A stretch of 64,000 nucleotides of DNA, taken from NCBI RefSeq assembly GCF_014654615.1, contig NZ_BNBB01000016.1, positions 1 to 64,000 on the forward strand. The letters are read 5' to 3'. The DNA is from Streptosporangium violaceochromogenes. Lineage in GTDB: Bacteria; Actinomycetota; Actinomycetes; Streptosporangiales; Streptosporangiaceae. The notes below the pieces were generated by a model that saw nothing but the letters and a program-made list of their open reading frames with translations, did no database searches and was not told the origin of the DNA. The position numbers and the translations under genes are program-made. This document shows positions 53,599 to 62,400 of the stretch, one piece after another (within the stretch, counting starts at the first letter, position 1; every line of letters starts with the position of its first letter).

Positions 53599-54576
53599 AT
53601 GATCCTCTCGACCAAGACACTGAAACGCCACGCGGACTACGACGGCCGATCCCCTTTCCCCGGGGTCGCGCAGCATTTCACGGCGAGCAGGTCCCAGATA
53701 GGACTGACGGCGGCCCTCGTCGTCATACCGTTGGCCGCGCTGGGAGCCGGCATCTGGTTGGCGTGGGGCAACGGGCTCGCGCTCCACGACCTGCTGTTGG
53801 CCGGAGCCCTCTACGTGGTCACCGGACTGGGGGTGACCGTCGGGTTCCACCGGCTGCTCACCCATGGGTCTTTCACCGCCCGGCCGTGGCTGCGGGTGAT
53901 GCTGGCGGTCGCCGGGTCGATGAGCTTCCAGGGCAACGTCATCGACTGGGTGGCGACCCACCGCCGCCACCACGCCTTCACCGATCGCCCCGGCGACCCG
54001 CACTCCCCTTACCGGTACGGCACCAGCCTGCGCGGGCAGCTTCGGGGGCTTGCCCACGCGCATCTCGGCTGGATGTTCACCGATGATCCGACTCCGGCCA
54101 CCCGGTACGCTCCCGACCTGCTCGCCGATCCGGCGATGGTCAAGGTGGCGCGTGCCTTTCCCGCCCTGTCCGCCGGGTCTTTGGCCTTGCCGTTCCTGGT
54201 CGGCTGGGGGATCAGCGGAAGCCTGTACGGTGGGCTGACCACGTTCCTGTGGGCCGGGCTGATCCGCGTCGCCCTTTTGCAGCACGTTACCTGGAGCGTC
54301 AACTCCCTCTGCCACGTCATGGGCAGCCGGCCGTTCAGGACCCGCCGCCATGACCGGGCGACGAACCTGTGGCCGCTGGCCCTGCTGTCGTTCGGGGAGA
54401 GCTGGCACAATGGCCACCACAGCGATCCCACATGCGCCCGCCACGGTATGGACCGCCATCAGATCGACCCCTCTGCCGGCTTCATCCGTCTCCTCGAACG
54501 GCTTGGCTGGGCCGAAGCCGTGCGCTGGCCCGACCCCGGCCGACTGGAAAATCGCCGTGCGGGCATACCCGAATGA
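53599..54576 (+). CDS. Acyl-CoA/fatty acid desaturase
   Basis: A 325-residue membrane di-iron desaturase with the three His boxes HRLLTH (84-89), HRRHH (121-125) and HNGHH (about 281-285) and two hydrophobic hairpins. It introduces a double bond, probably delta-9, in membrane acyl chains. AAGGAAAGAG precedes the ATG. The pairing with a UBP zinc finger upstream suggests a shared regulation. Confidence 0.9.
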   Translation: MILSTKTLKRHADYDGRSPFPGVAQHFTASRSQIGLTAALVVIPLAALGAGIWLAWGNGLALHDLLLAGALYVVTGLGVTVGFHRLLTHGSFTARPWLRVMLAVAGSMSFQGNVIDWVATHRRHHAFTDRPGDPHSPYRYGTSLRGQLRGLAHAHLGWMFTDDPTPATRYAPDLLADPAMVKVARAFPALSAGSLALPFLVGWGISGSLYGGLTTFLWAGLIRVALLQHVTWSVNSLCHVMGSRPFRTRRHDRATNLWPLALLSFGESWHNGHHSDPTCARHGMDRHQIDPSAGFIRLLERLGWAEAVRWPDPGRLENRRAGIPE

Positions 54577-54695
54577 CATGAATTCTCCAAAGTTCGGATG
54601 GGTTCGCCGTCATACCGTGGTCGGCCACCGTGAGGATCTAGGGTGGAACCAGACGGTCCACATCAGCGCCGCCCGGTGGGAAAGGGATGGCGAAT

Positions 54696-55667
54696 ATGGA
54701 ACTGCGCCAACTTCGCTACTTCGTGACCCTGGCAGAGGAATTACACTTCGGCCGGTCGGCGGCTCGCGAGCACATCGTGCAGTCGGCGTTGAGTCAGCAG
54801 ATACAGCGGCTTGAGCGCGAGCTCGGGGTGCGGCTGCTGAATCGCAGCACCCACCATGTCGAGCTCACTCCGGCCGGTGCCGCCTTCGTCGTCGAGGCAC
54901 GTCAGATCCTCGACCACGTGGGCCGGGCGGCGCAGGCCGCGCGCAACGCCGTCGCCACCCCGCGCACACTCCGGGTCGGCATCATCGACGCCGGCTACGA
55001 CTCCATGCCGCAGATTCTGCGCGACGTCCAGCGGCGCCTTCCGGACCTGACGATCCACCAGGTCGAAGCCAGTACTCCCGACCAGTACCGGCAGTTGGCC
55101 GACGGACGTCTGGACATTGGGATCGGGCGGGCCTCCCAGACTCCTCCCGACATCGACTCCGAGCTGATCCGACTCGACCCGCTCGGCGTGCTGGTCCCCA
55201 ACGATCACCGCTTTGCCGCCCAGGGGGGCGTACCCGTCTCCGCGCTGTCGGACGAACCTCTCCTTTTCGGAGAGGACACCCGGTCACCGGAGTTCAACCA
55301 GTTCGTCGTCGAGCTGTGCCGCACGGCCGGCTTCACCCCCACCGTCTACGAGGGGACCGTCGAGAGCAACCGCGCCGCCGCCGACCTCGTGCTCCAGCGC
55401 CGCTGTGTGCTCTGCGTCCCCTCCTCCTCGCGCACCTCCGGTCAGCCGGGCACCGTCTGGCGGCCTCTGATCGATCCCGCTACGTCCTACCCATGGTCGC
55501 TCCTGTGGCGTTCCGGCGACCGGTCCGCCCACGTCACCGCCGTCATCGACAGTGCCAGACAGCTCGCCCGCCGGCTCGGCTGGCTGCGACCCGCCGTCCC
55601 GCCCCCCGATCTGACGCCCGGCCCGAGTACGTCGACGGTCATCAGCGGCGGTGATGAGCCTTCCTGA
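54696..55667 (+). CDS. LysR-family transcriptional regulator
   Basis: A 323-residue LysR regulator. The winged helix at the N-terminus reads MELRQLRYFVTLAEELHFGR and SALSQQIQRLERELGVRLLN; the effector domain runs from about 88 to 290. The ATG at 54696 is taken because GAAAGGGA lies 9 nt upstream; an ATG at 54687 is an alternative. Target unknown; no obvious divergent partner gene. Confidence 0.88.
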   Translation: MELRQLRYFVTLAEELHFGRSAAREHIVQSALSQQIQRLERELGVRLLNRSTHHVELTPAGAAFVVEARQILDHVGRAAQAARNAVATPRTLRVGIIDAGYDSMPQILRDVQRRLPDLTIHQVEASTPDQYRQLADGRLDIGIGRASQTPPDIDSELIRLDPLGVLVPNDHRFAAQGGVPVSALSDEPLLFGEDTRSPEFNQFVVELCRTAGFTPTVYEGTVESNRAAADLVLQRRCVLCVPSSSRTSGQPGTVWRPLIDPATSYPWSLLWRSGDRSAHVTAVIDSARQLARRLGWLRPAVPPPDLTPGPSTSTVISGGDEPS

Positions 55668-55817
55668 GATCGGGCGTTTCCCCGAAGCCGGGAGGCGGCT
55701 TGACTGGGGACGGCACCGTGACAAGGGGGATCGGCTTTCGGGAGATCCCTCCTCGCGGAGGCAACGGCCGGCGGCTGCCTGCGAACGGCCGATCGCGTTC
55801 ATCGATAGGGGATCCGC

Positions 55818-56168
55818 ATGGACCTGTCAACGCACACTCACTCTCGCTGGGTGATCTGCAGCGTCGCCGGAGAGGTCGACATCTTCACCGCGCCTGCGGT
55901 TCGTGAGCATCTGCTGGCCGCCCTGGACGGGCCGGGCCGGGGAATTCTCCTCGACCTGTCCGCCGTCACGTTCATGGACGCCAGCGGGCTGAGGGTGCTC
56001 ATCTCCATCAAACGCGAGGTCGAAGAGCGTCAAAGGACGCTATGTCTGCTCGCCCCGACTCCGGCGATCCGCCGGCTGCTGAAAGCCGGCGGCCTGTCCG
56101 GCCACTTCTGCGTGAAGGCCGGCCCGGTGACCGCGGAGCGGACCGAACCGGTGCTCGGGGCCGCTTGA
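55818..56168 (+). CDS. STAS-domain anti-anti-sigma factor
   Basis: A 116-residue STAS protein with the phosphorylation-site motif TFMDASGLRVL (Ser56). It would bind and inactivate an anti-sigma kinase when unphosphorylated. No RsbW-type kinase or sigma gene is adjacent. AGGGGA precedes the ATG. Confidence 0.88.
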   Translation: MDLSTHTHSRWVICSVAGEVDIFTAPAVREHLLAALDGPGRGILLDLSAVTFMDASGLRVLISIKREVEERQRTLCLLAPTPAIRRLLKAGGLSGHFCVKAGPVTAERTEPVLGAA

Positions 56169-56259
56169 TCCACCGGAGCGGAGGCCGGGCCGGTACGGCA
56201 GGCCGGCTCGGGCCAGGGGGCGCGGGAAGGCGCGACGTATCGGCGTGGCACGCCGACGA

Positions 56260-56856
56260 TCATGCCTCTCCGGCGGGACCGTCCCGGCGCACGTCACCGC
56301 ATCCGCCCTCATTCTCCCACCTGTTCTGTCCCTCGTCGGTTTCCCGCCGGAGGGGAGACCTCACCCTCCGGCCCCGGAGGGCGTTCCGACCGGAGGTGGG
56401 GGCACCTGAGGAAGCCTGTCCCTTCACGTCCCCGGTAGCTGACGCGAACACGGCCATCGCCGATGTCTCCGTGGCCTCCGGAGGAATCAGCCTCAGCGTG
56501 ACGTCTTGCCTGCCCCTGATGCTCAGGGTGACCAGGTGGATGTCCATGGATCGGAACCATCCGACCCTGACTGCCCGGCCGGGGGCTGGAATCCGGTGAG
56601 GGATGTTGTCCCAGGCGTCCACGTGCAGTCCCACCCGGAGGGTCATCTCCCCGAGGCGCTGGTCGACGGCCGCGATGAGGGCGGGAAGCTCCGCCGCCGC
56701 GTCGGTCGACCGGGGCCACCAGGCCCCGTCCACCGGCCCCGGATGGTCGCGGGCAGGCGCGAGGCTCAGCCGTACGGCGGTCGCGTCCGCGGCGGGTGCC
56801 GGCCGCGCGTGGGTGGCGGGAGCCGCCGGAGGGAGGGTGATGTGCGTTGTCGTCAT
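56260..56856 (-). CDS. DUF5994 family protein
   Basis: A 198-residue protein with the DUF5994 pattern VRLSLAPARDHPGPVDGAWW followed by PRSTDAAAELPALIAAV and WFRSMDIHLVTL. Family function unknown; these genes are frequent in actinobacteria near STAS and stress genes. The C-terminal 50 residues are basic and poorly conserved-looking. The ATG at 56856 lacks a clear binding site. Confidence 0.75.
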   Translation of the reverse strand: MTTTHITLPPAAPATHARPAPAADATAVRLSLAPARDHPGPVDGAWWPRSTDAAAELPALIAAVDQRLGEMTLRVGLHVDAWDNIPHRIPAPGRAVRVGWFRSMDIHLVTLSIRGRQDVTLRLIPPEATETSAMAVFASATGDVKGQASSGAPTSGRNALRGRRVRSPLRRETDEGQNRWENEGGCGDVRRDGPAGEA

Positions 56857-57196
56857 GATCGACCGACTGTCCCGGCCCGGCCGGGCCGTACTGATGGAAC
56901 GCCTCGAATGACGCCGGCATGATCGCCGGCGTACGAGATATCCTCGGCAATTCCACTGTACGTCTCTTGATAGATCAACAGAGATGTGTGTCGCCACAAC
57001 CCGTCAGGGGCCGTCGAAGGCCCGCTACCGGCCTGGGGAACCCGTTGGTGGGAGACCCCGGGAATCAGTCCGATGGCCGTCCGGATTCAGGTGACGGGAG
57101 TTCTCGTGGTTGCGCCGGAGGATTCGGAACGCCTTTCGGATTGCCTCGCCGTACGAATTCGGCACGGGAAATGGAGGGGCCTCGTGGACGGGGTGG
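56857..57196. other. Intergenic region between two minus-strand genes
   Basis: About 340 bp; no supported gene. Presumably holds the promoter of the DUF5994 gene. Confidence 0.4.
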
Positions 57197-57643
57197 TCAG
57201 GAAGGCGGTGGTGATCGCTGGCAACCCGGTGTCCGCGTGGTGCGGCATGGTGCGGCGGGAGCCGGGGCGGGCGTTGTGACGTCCAGGCGGAGCCCGGGCG
57301 CCTCGCGCCAGCCCGTGAGGTCGAGCAGGCGGCGCACCTGCGGCGGAGTGGACTGTAACGTCAGAACATGACCGTCTTGGAGTTGAGCCGCGGTGGTGAC
57401 CAGGGCGCGCAGGCTACTGACGTCGATGAACTCCAGACCGGCCAGATCGACATATATGTCACCGTCGCCCGGAATCGAGTCCAGCAACCGGACGAGGACG
57501 GGCAGCGAGAAGCAGTCGAGGTCTCCCTCGATTTTCAGGCTTGACGGACTGAGGGAACAGGTGATGCGCAGCCGACTGTGGTTGTGTACGACCGTTTCCA
57601 GAGCGGAGGCGTGTGGAATATTGGCATTGTCCGTGATCCTCAT
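57197..57643 (-). CDS. STAS-domain protein
   Basis: A 148-residue STAS protein (LKIEGDLDCFSLPVLVRLLD, then LEFIDVSSLRALVTTA with Ser76/77 at the phosphorylation position). GGAGG precedes the ATG. The Pro/Ala-rich C-terminal tail is probably disordered. With the STAS gene at 55818 this suggests a partner-switching network, though no kinase is in the window. Confidence 0.82.
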   Translation of the reverse strand: MRITDNANIPHASALETVVHNHSRLRITCSLSPSSLKIEGDLDCFSLPVLVRLLDSIPGDGDIYVDLAGLEFIDVSSLRALVTTAAQLQDGHVLTLQSTPPQVRRLLDLTGWREAPGLRLDVTTPAPAPAAPCRTTRTPGCQRSPPPS

Positions 57644-58178
57644 GCCGATTCCTCCAAGGAGGTGTCCAAGGTCCGGCGAATATTGCAGCGTTCCGGCGGT
57701 GTCTGCTCGATCACAGTGGTGATCCAAGCATCCGGCGGAAGCGCCGGAAGGGAAACGAGCGATCGCAGATGAACTCATCGCGGGCCACGGGGGCGACGGA
57801 ACCTGGACCTTGGTTCGCCGGCGGACTCACGGCCGTGGGCTACGGCCCGTCCGTCGTGGTGGATCCATCCCCGTTCCACCGGATGATCGTCGTGTCCCTC
57901 GGACGGGCCGGCCCGGCTCCGTCCAGCACCTCGCCGGAGCCCGCCAAGTCCTGGTGGAGCGCTCCGTGCCCGCGGAACACGTCGGCCCGGTCCGCGGCGG
58001 CCGATGTCGCCTCGGCCGCCGCGGATCGGCGTACATCAGCACCATGTGTTTCATGTCGCAGCGGACGGCAGGGGGCGCCCCTGGCGTGACCACCGCGAGG
58101 TCGTCTCGCGGGCCTCACCCCGGCGTCCGCCACGCTCTGGCTCCGCCGCTCCGGGTTTGTCAGACAGGCCTTGGTGCC
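57644..58178. other. Gap with a broken YCII-family gene
   Basis: About 535 bp. The only recognisable content is the pseudogene at 57840-58054. The remainder has shadow frames. Confidence 0.5.
57840..58054 (-). pseudogene. Frameshifted, truncated YCII-related gene
   Basis: The minus strand starts MKHMVLMYADP at 58054, the usual start of YCII-related proteins. The reading then shifts frame and continues as ADRADVFRGHGALHQDLAGS, GEVLDGAGPARPRDTTIIRW and DGSTTTDGP before a stop at 57840 where the family normally continues with FAE. So there is one frameshift near residue 12 and a lost C-terminus. Confidence 0.65.
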
Positions 58179-58541
58179 TTAGTAGACGAGCGCCTGGACC
58201 CCTTCGCCCAGGACCTCCTCGACGAAGGTGGGGGCGCCCGCGATGCGCACGCCCTCGATCACGTCGTCCACCGTGATGTCCCGCCGGGCGGCGCACTGCG
58301 TGCACAGCGTCACCCTGCCGGCGGCCAGGACCGCGTCGAGAAGATCGCCGAGCTGCGCCGCGTGCGGCAGGCTGAACTCCTTCGCCCGCCCGGGAAGCGC
58401 GAACCACGACGCCTCCCCGGTCAGCCAGAGCGAGACCCCAACCCCGCTCGCCAGCGCCGACGCCGCCACCGTGAACGCCTGGTTGCAGCGCTCGGGCGCG
58501 TCCGCGCCGGCGGTCACCTTGATCACCAGTGATCGTGCCAT
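58179..58541 (-). CDS. DsrE-family protein
   Basis: A 120-residue protein of the DsrE/TusD-like fold, starting MARSLVIKVTAGADAPERCN and with LCTQCAARRDI, whose Cys pair may act in sulfur relay or redox. Divergent from the nitrobindin-like gene. In other actinomycetes I recall dsrE-, nitrobindin- and fur-like genes close together. Confidence 0.85.
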   Translation of the reverse strand: MARSLVIKVTAGADAPERCNQAFTVAASALASGVGVSLWLTGEASWFALPGRAKEFSLPHAAQLGDLLDAVLAAGRVTLCTQCAARRDITVDDVIEGVRIAGAPTFVEEVLGEGVQALVY

Positions 58542-58639
58542 GCCTGAAGCCTATGCGCGTCCACGCCGGGCGCGCGAGCCGTCTCCTGCGGTGGGCGGGC
58601 GGAGCCCCGTGTGGGCGGCGCCGGCGGGCGGCGCGCGGC

Positions 58640-58668
58640 CCGGTGAACGTTCCCGGCCACGGCATTAG
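58640..58668. repeat. Solitary copy of the cassette inverted repeat
   Basis: Matches the right inverted repeat of the cassette at 16610-16638 at 25 of 29 positions (starts CCGGTGAACGTTCCCGG, ends TTAG instead of CTAG). No partner is seen nearby. It lies 10 bp before the nitrobindin-like start and may serve as, or disturb, its promoter. Confidence 0.55.
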
Positions 58669-58678
58669 GCTCGGGCCC

Positions 58679-59188
58679 ATGGACGTTCCCGAGATGCATT
58701 CCGATCTTGAGCCGATCGCCTTTCTGCTGGGCCGGTGGGAGGGGGCCGGAGTGGGCGGATACCCGACGATCGACAGCTTCAACTTCGGGCAGGAGATCGT
58801 CTTCGGTCACAACGGCAAGCCGTTCCTGACCTACACCAGCCGCACCTGGCTCCTCGACGAGGCGGGGGCCAGGGTCCGCCCGCTGGCCGTCGAGACCGGC
58901 TTCTGGCGCGCCCTTCCCGAGCGCCGCCTGGAGGTGTGCCTGTCGCACCCGACCGGGATCGTGGAGATCTACCACGGCGAGGTGGTCTTCCACAAGATCG
59001 AGCTGCGGACCGACGTGGTGGCCCGTACCTCCACGGCCAAGGAGTACACCGCGGGCCACCGCCTCTACGGCCTGGTCAACGGCAACCTGATGTGGGCCTA
59101 CGACATGGCCGCCGAGGGGCAGCCGCTCCAGTCCCACCTCTCCGCCGAGCTCAGGAAGGTGGGCGATTTCGCCCCCGAGGCGTATTAG
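58679..59188 (+). CDS. Nitrobindin-like heme-binding protein (FABP family)
   Basis: A 169-residue beta-barrel with the family motif FLLGRWEGAGVGGYP near the N-terminus and a C-terminal VGDF ending. Nitrobindins bind ferric heme through a His and isomerise peroxynitrite; a likely proximal His lies in AGHRLYGLVNG. Divergent from the dsrE-like gene. The ATG follows non-SD sequence, so the transcript may be leaderless. Confidence 0.87.
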   Translation: MDVPEMHSDLEPIAFLLGRWEGAGVGGYPTIDSFNFGQEIVFGHNGKPFLTYTSRTWLLDEAGARVRPLAVETGFWRALPERRLEVCLSHPTGIVEIYHGEVVFHKIELRTDVVARTSTAKEYTAGHRLYGLVNGNLMWAYDMAAEGQPLQSHLSAELRKVGDFAPEAY

Positions 59189-59318
59189 GGCCTGTTTCGA
59201 AGTCCGCCATGTGACGGCGTGTCGAACCGGGTAAAACAGCGAGGTCTCCGGACGGGGTCCTCGCCACCTCGAAAACCCATTTGTCGCCGGCACGGCTCCG
59301 CCGAAAGGATCCCCTCCC

Positions 59319-60131
59319 ATGAGCCGCCCCCCCACCTCCGAGATCCCGGCCGGCCCCGTGACCGTCCCCGGCGTCATCGCGGCGCTCGCCGGCGGCGACA
59401 CCGTCACCCCGGTGTGGCGCAACGAGCTCGGTGGCCTCACCTTCCGCCTGGAGGACGGGCGGGGCGGCACCAGGTATGCCAAATGGGTCGCCGCCGCCAC
59501 CCCGGAGATCGACCTCCCCGCCGAGGCCGAGCGCCTGGCCTGGGCGCGGCCATGGGCGCCTGTTCCGCGAGTCATCGAGCACGGGACGGACGCCGACGGC
59601 GCGTGGCTGGTCACAGAGGCGATCCCCGGCCGCTCGGCGGTGGACCCTCGATGGACCGCCGACCCGGCGACCGCGGCGGCCTCGATCGGCCGAGGACTGC
59701 GCCTGCTCCACGACACCCTGCCCGTGGAGCAGTGCCCGTTCGACTGGAGCGTCGATCGACGGCTCGGGCGCGCCGACGAGCGCATCGCCGGCGGAGAGGG
59801 GCCGGCCGGCTGGTCCCCCGAGCACCGGCACCTTGATCTGGCCAAGGCCCGGGCGCGCGTCGGCGAGCCGCCCGCGATCGACCGCCTGGTCGTCTGTCAC
59901 GGGGACGCGTGCGTCCCCAACACTCTGCTGCACGACGACGGCACGTTCGCCGCGCACGTCGACCTCGGTTCGCTCGGGGTGGCCGACCGGTGGGCCGACC
60001 TCGCGATCGCGGCCTGGAGCACGGAGTGGAACTACGGCCCGGACTACGACGGCATCGTGTACGACGCGTACGGGATCACCCCGGACCCGGAGCGCATCGC
60101 CTACTACCGTCTGCTCTGGGACATGGCCTAA
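59319..60131 (+). CDS. Aminoglycoside 3'-phosphotransferase family protein
   Basis: A 270-residue APH(3')-like kinase. It has Lys55 in RYAKWV, the catalytic loop VCHGDACVPNTLL (His194-Asp196) and the metal-binding HVDLGSLGVADRWADLA (Asp215). It may phosphorylate an aminoglycoside or a host metabolite. AAAGGA lies upstream of the ATG. First gene of a segment that separates the nitrobindin-like gene from fur. Confidence 0.85.
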   Translation: MSRPPTSEIPAGPVTVPGVIAALAGGDTVTPVWRNELGGLTFRLEDGRGGTRYAKWVAAATPEIDLPAEAERLAWARPWAPVPRVIEHGTDADGAWLVTEAIPGRSAVDPRWTADPATAAASIGRGLRLLHDTLPVEQCPFDWSVDRRLGRADERIAGGEGPAGWSPEHRHLDLAKARARVGEPPAIDRLVVCHGDACVPNTLLHDDGTFAAHVDLGSLGVADRWADLAIAAWSTEWNYGPDYDGIVYDAYGITPDPERIAYYRLLWDMA

Positions 60132-60367
60132 CCGGTGGCGCCGGCCGTGATCGACTCGGCGACGAAGCCGTCGGTCTTGTCGGGCACCGTCCTCGGTATC
60201 CCGTGGGCAGGGGATGAACCGTACCGTCATGACGTGGGTCTCTCTCGCGGGCATCCAAGACCGTTCCCGGCCGCCGGACGAAGGGGTCCTGTTGTTCGAG
60301 GACCCGGCGACGGGTGCGGACATGACGCGATCGAACACGGCAGAACGGCGGACCAGGGGCGTCAACC

Positions 60368-61020
60368 ATGATCGAATCTTCCTCCCTGCACACCACCCGG
60401 GCGGCCTACGACGCCGTCGCCACCCTTTACGCCGAGTTGTTCCGTGACTCGGTCGAAGGCCATCCGCTGGACCGAGCTCTGGTCACGGCGTTCGCCGAGT
60501 TCGTACGAGCCGCGGACGCTGGGCCGGTGGCCGACCTCGGATGCGGCCCCGGCGGCGTCACGGCGCGCCTGGCCTCCCTCGGGGTGGCCGCCTTCGGCGT
60601 CGACGCGTCGCCGGCGATGATCGAGCTGGCCCGCCAGGAGTATCCGGACCTGCGGTTCGATGAGGGGTCGATGCTCGCGCTGGACATCGGGGACGGCACG
60701 CTGGGCGGCGTTCTCGCCTGGTACTCCATCATCCACACGCCTCCGGAGGACCGCCGGTGATCTTCGCTGAGTTCGCACGGGTGCTGGCGCCGGGCGGTCA
60801 CCTGCTCCTCGGGTTCTTCGCGACCGGCGACGACTCGCCGCACCCGGCCGAGCCGTTCGACCACAAGGTCTCCCTCGCCTACCGGCTCTCCGCCGACCAC
60901 GTCGCGGACCTGGCGTCCAAGGCCGGGCTCACGGAGATCGGCCGGCTGCGCCGCGAGCCGGCGGAGAACGAGAGGTTCCAGCACGGCCGACTCCTCGCCC
61001 GCAAGCCGGCGGAGCCGTAG
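60368..61020 (+). pseudogene. Split class I SAM methyltransferase gene
   Basis: The first frame (60368-60760) carries the SAM-binding half: VADLGCGPGGVTARLASLG, FGVDASPAMIELA and AWYSIIHTPPE. It then hits TGA just before the second frame (60757-61020), which begins with GTG and continues FAEFARVLAPGGHLLLGFFA. Relatives have both in one chain, joined at this point. GGAGG lies 8 nt before the GTG and the frames overlap by GTGA, so the second half could be separately translated; a frameshift mutation is the simpler view. Confidence 0.7.
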
Positions 61021-61097
61021 GCCCGGTCAGGTCGACGAACCCCGGACCGCCTCCCCGCGCCGGGGTGCGGGGGAGCGGGGTGGATACGATCGCGGGC

Positions 61098-61403
61098 ATG
61101 AGCACTCCCTTCACCCCCGACGTGGTCGAGGCGATCAAGCGGCACATGAACGACGACCACGCCGACGACGCGCTGCTGATCTGCCGGGGGCTTGGTGGCC
61201 GCCCGGAGGCCGTCGGCGCGACCACGGCGGACGTGGACGCCGAGGCGATCACGTTCGTCGCGGTGGTCGACGGCCGGGAGGTCACGGTCCGGGTGCCGTG
61301 GAGCGCCACGCTGACCGAGCGGGCGCAGGTCCGCAAGGAGGTGGTTCGCCTGTACCGGGAGGCGTGCGCCGCCCTCGGCGTCCCGGCCCGGGGCGAACAC
61401 TGA
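61098..61403 (+). CDS. DUF2470 family protein
   Basis: A 101-residue protein. It opens with FTPDVVEAIKRHMNDDHADD, the HMNxDH pattern of DUF2470, seen also at the C-terminus of heme-utilisation-type (HugZ-like) and FMN-binding proteins. Possible heme or metal link, unproven. ATG at 61098 chosen by the domain start. Confidence 0.82.
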   Translation: MSTPFTPDVVEAIKRHMNDDHADDALLICRGLGGRPEAVGATTADVDAEAITFVAVVDGREVTVRVPWSATLTERAQVRKEVVRLYREACAALGVPARGEH

Positions 61404-61555
61404 GCGGTCGCCTTCGCGCGGGGCGCGGTGAGCTGGGCGGGAAACCCCGAATCCAGGAATCCTGGGTTCGTGCGGCCAGTCCGTGAGAGGGGAGAGCGCT
61501 GCCCCTCCCACTGGGTTCCAACCGAGTCGCAAACGCGTTGATCCACAGTGACGCC

Positions 61556-62137
61556 ATGCGCTCTCGTGCCGATGGCGGGTCTCCCTTACGCATGCGTTCC
61601 TCCGGCCGCCGCGGGGGCTCGCGCGGGACCCCGGGGGGCGGTGCCCCCCGGAAGTCGATATTCAGCGAGGTCGCCCTGCTTGTCGTCGTGACCGTGGCGA
61701 CGGTGGGATGGACCCTGACGGCCACCGTTCCCGCAGTGGTCGACATCGGGCTGGCGACCGGACTTACCGGCGCTCCCGGATCCCTGACAGTCCTGGAGTG
61801 CCACGACTCAAGGTCCGGCAGGTCCAGTAGGCAGATGTGCACGGGGAGATTCGTGTACGACGTCACCGGCGAGGAGGTGGCGGTCGGCGCCTTCTCGTGG
61901 GCCGAGCCTGGCTCTGTCTATCCCGCCCGGATCACCGCTGGGCGCGACCGGGCTGGATTCTGGGGAATGAAGGGTGTCCTGGGAGCGCTCTTCAACTTCT
62001 TCCTTGGCCTGGTTTTTGTGACCATGACGGGGATGCTCCTGAGACTTCGGTTCTTCCGCGGGTTCACCCTGGTGGTGATCTTCGCGGTGGAATTCGCGGG
62101 GGTGGCCGTCGGTATCGTCGCGAGGGCGTTCTTATAG
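61556..62137 (+). CDS. Hypothetical membrane protein
   Basis: A 193-residue protein with a basic N-terminus and three membrane helices at about 40-65, 140-162 and 168-190; the loop between the first two (about 66-138) contains two Cys and may face outside. No family recognised. No clear binding site; a TTG at 61538 would add six residues. Confidence 0.6.
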   Translation: MRSRADGGSPLRMRSSGRRGGSRGTPGGGAPRKSIFSEVALLVVVTVATVGWTLTATVPAVVDIGLATGLTGAPGSLTVLECHDSRSGRSSRQMCTGRFVYDVTGEEVAVGAFSWAEPGSVYPARITAGRDRAGFWGMKGVLGALFNFFLGLVFVTMTGMLLRLRFFRGFTLVVIFAVEFAGVAVGIVARAFL

Positions 62138-62169
62138 GGGTCAGCAAGGTGCCCTCCGTACGACGGGCA

Positions 62170-62312
62170 CCGGCGCTACGTAGCTCCTCACGAGCCAGAT
62201 GCTCCGGTTCGGCGACGGCTAGATCGGGGAGGGTGCCCTGCGGGAACTCCCGCGACCGTCGGGCTATCGGGTAACGGTACTGCTCCACCAGGTGAAAGCC
62301 GTGATCCTCCAT
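62170..62312 (-). pseudogene. N-terminal fragment of a NUDIX hydrolase gene
   Basis: The minus strand starts at 62312 with MEDHGFHLVEQYRYPIARRS and REFPQGTLPD, typical of ADP-ribose pyrophosphatase-like NUDIX proteins, then loses the pattern before the NUDIX box and runs into the 3' end of the membrane-protein gene. It is a truncated remnant, unrelated in direction to the intact NUDIX gene beside it. Confidence 0.5.
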
Positions 62313-62400
62313 CGCGATGATCAGCTGTAGACCTCACCGGCCTCACCCTTGGGCTATCGTCACGGGCGTCATACCCGCCTCGGGAAAGGCCGGCGCCCCC

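Noticed and set aside
59189..59207. TAGGGCCTGTTTCGAAGTCC as a transposon end
   Set aside because: No matching inverted copy was seen in the window; kept only as a hint in the discussion of the broken synteny.
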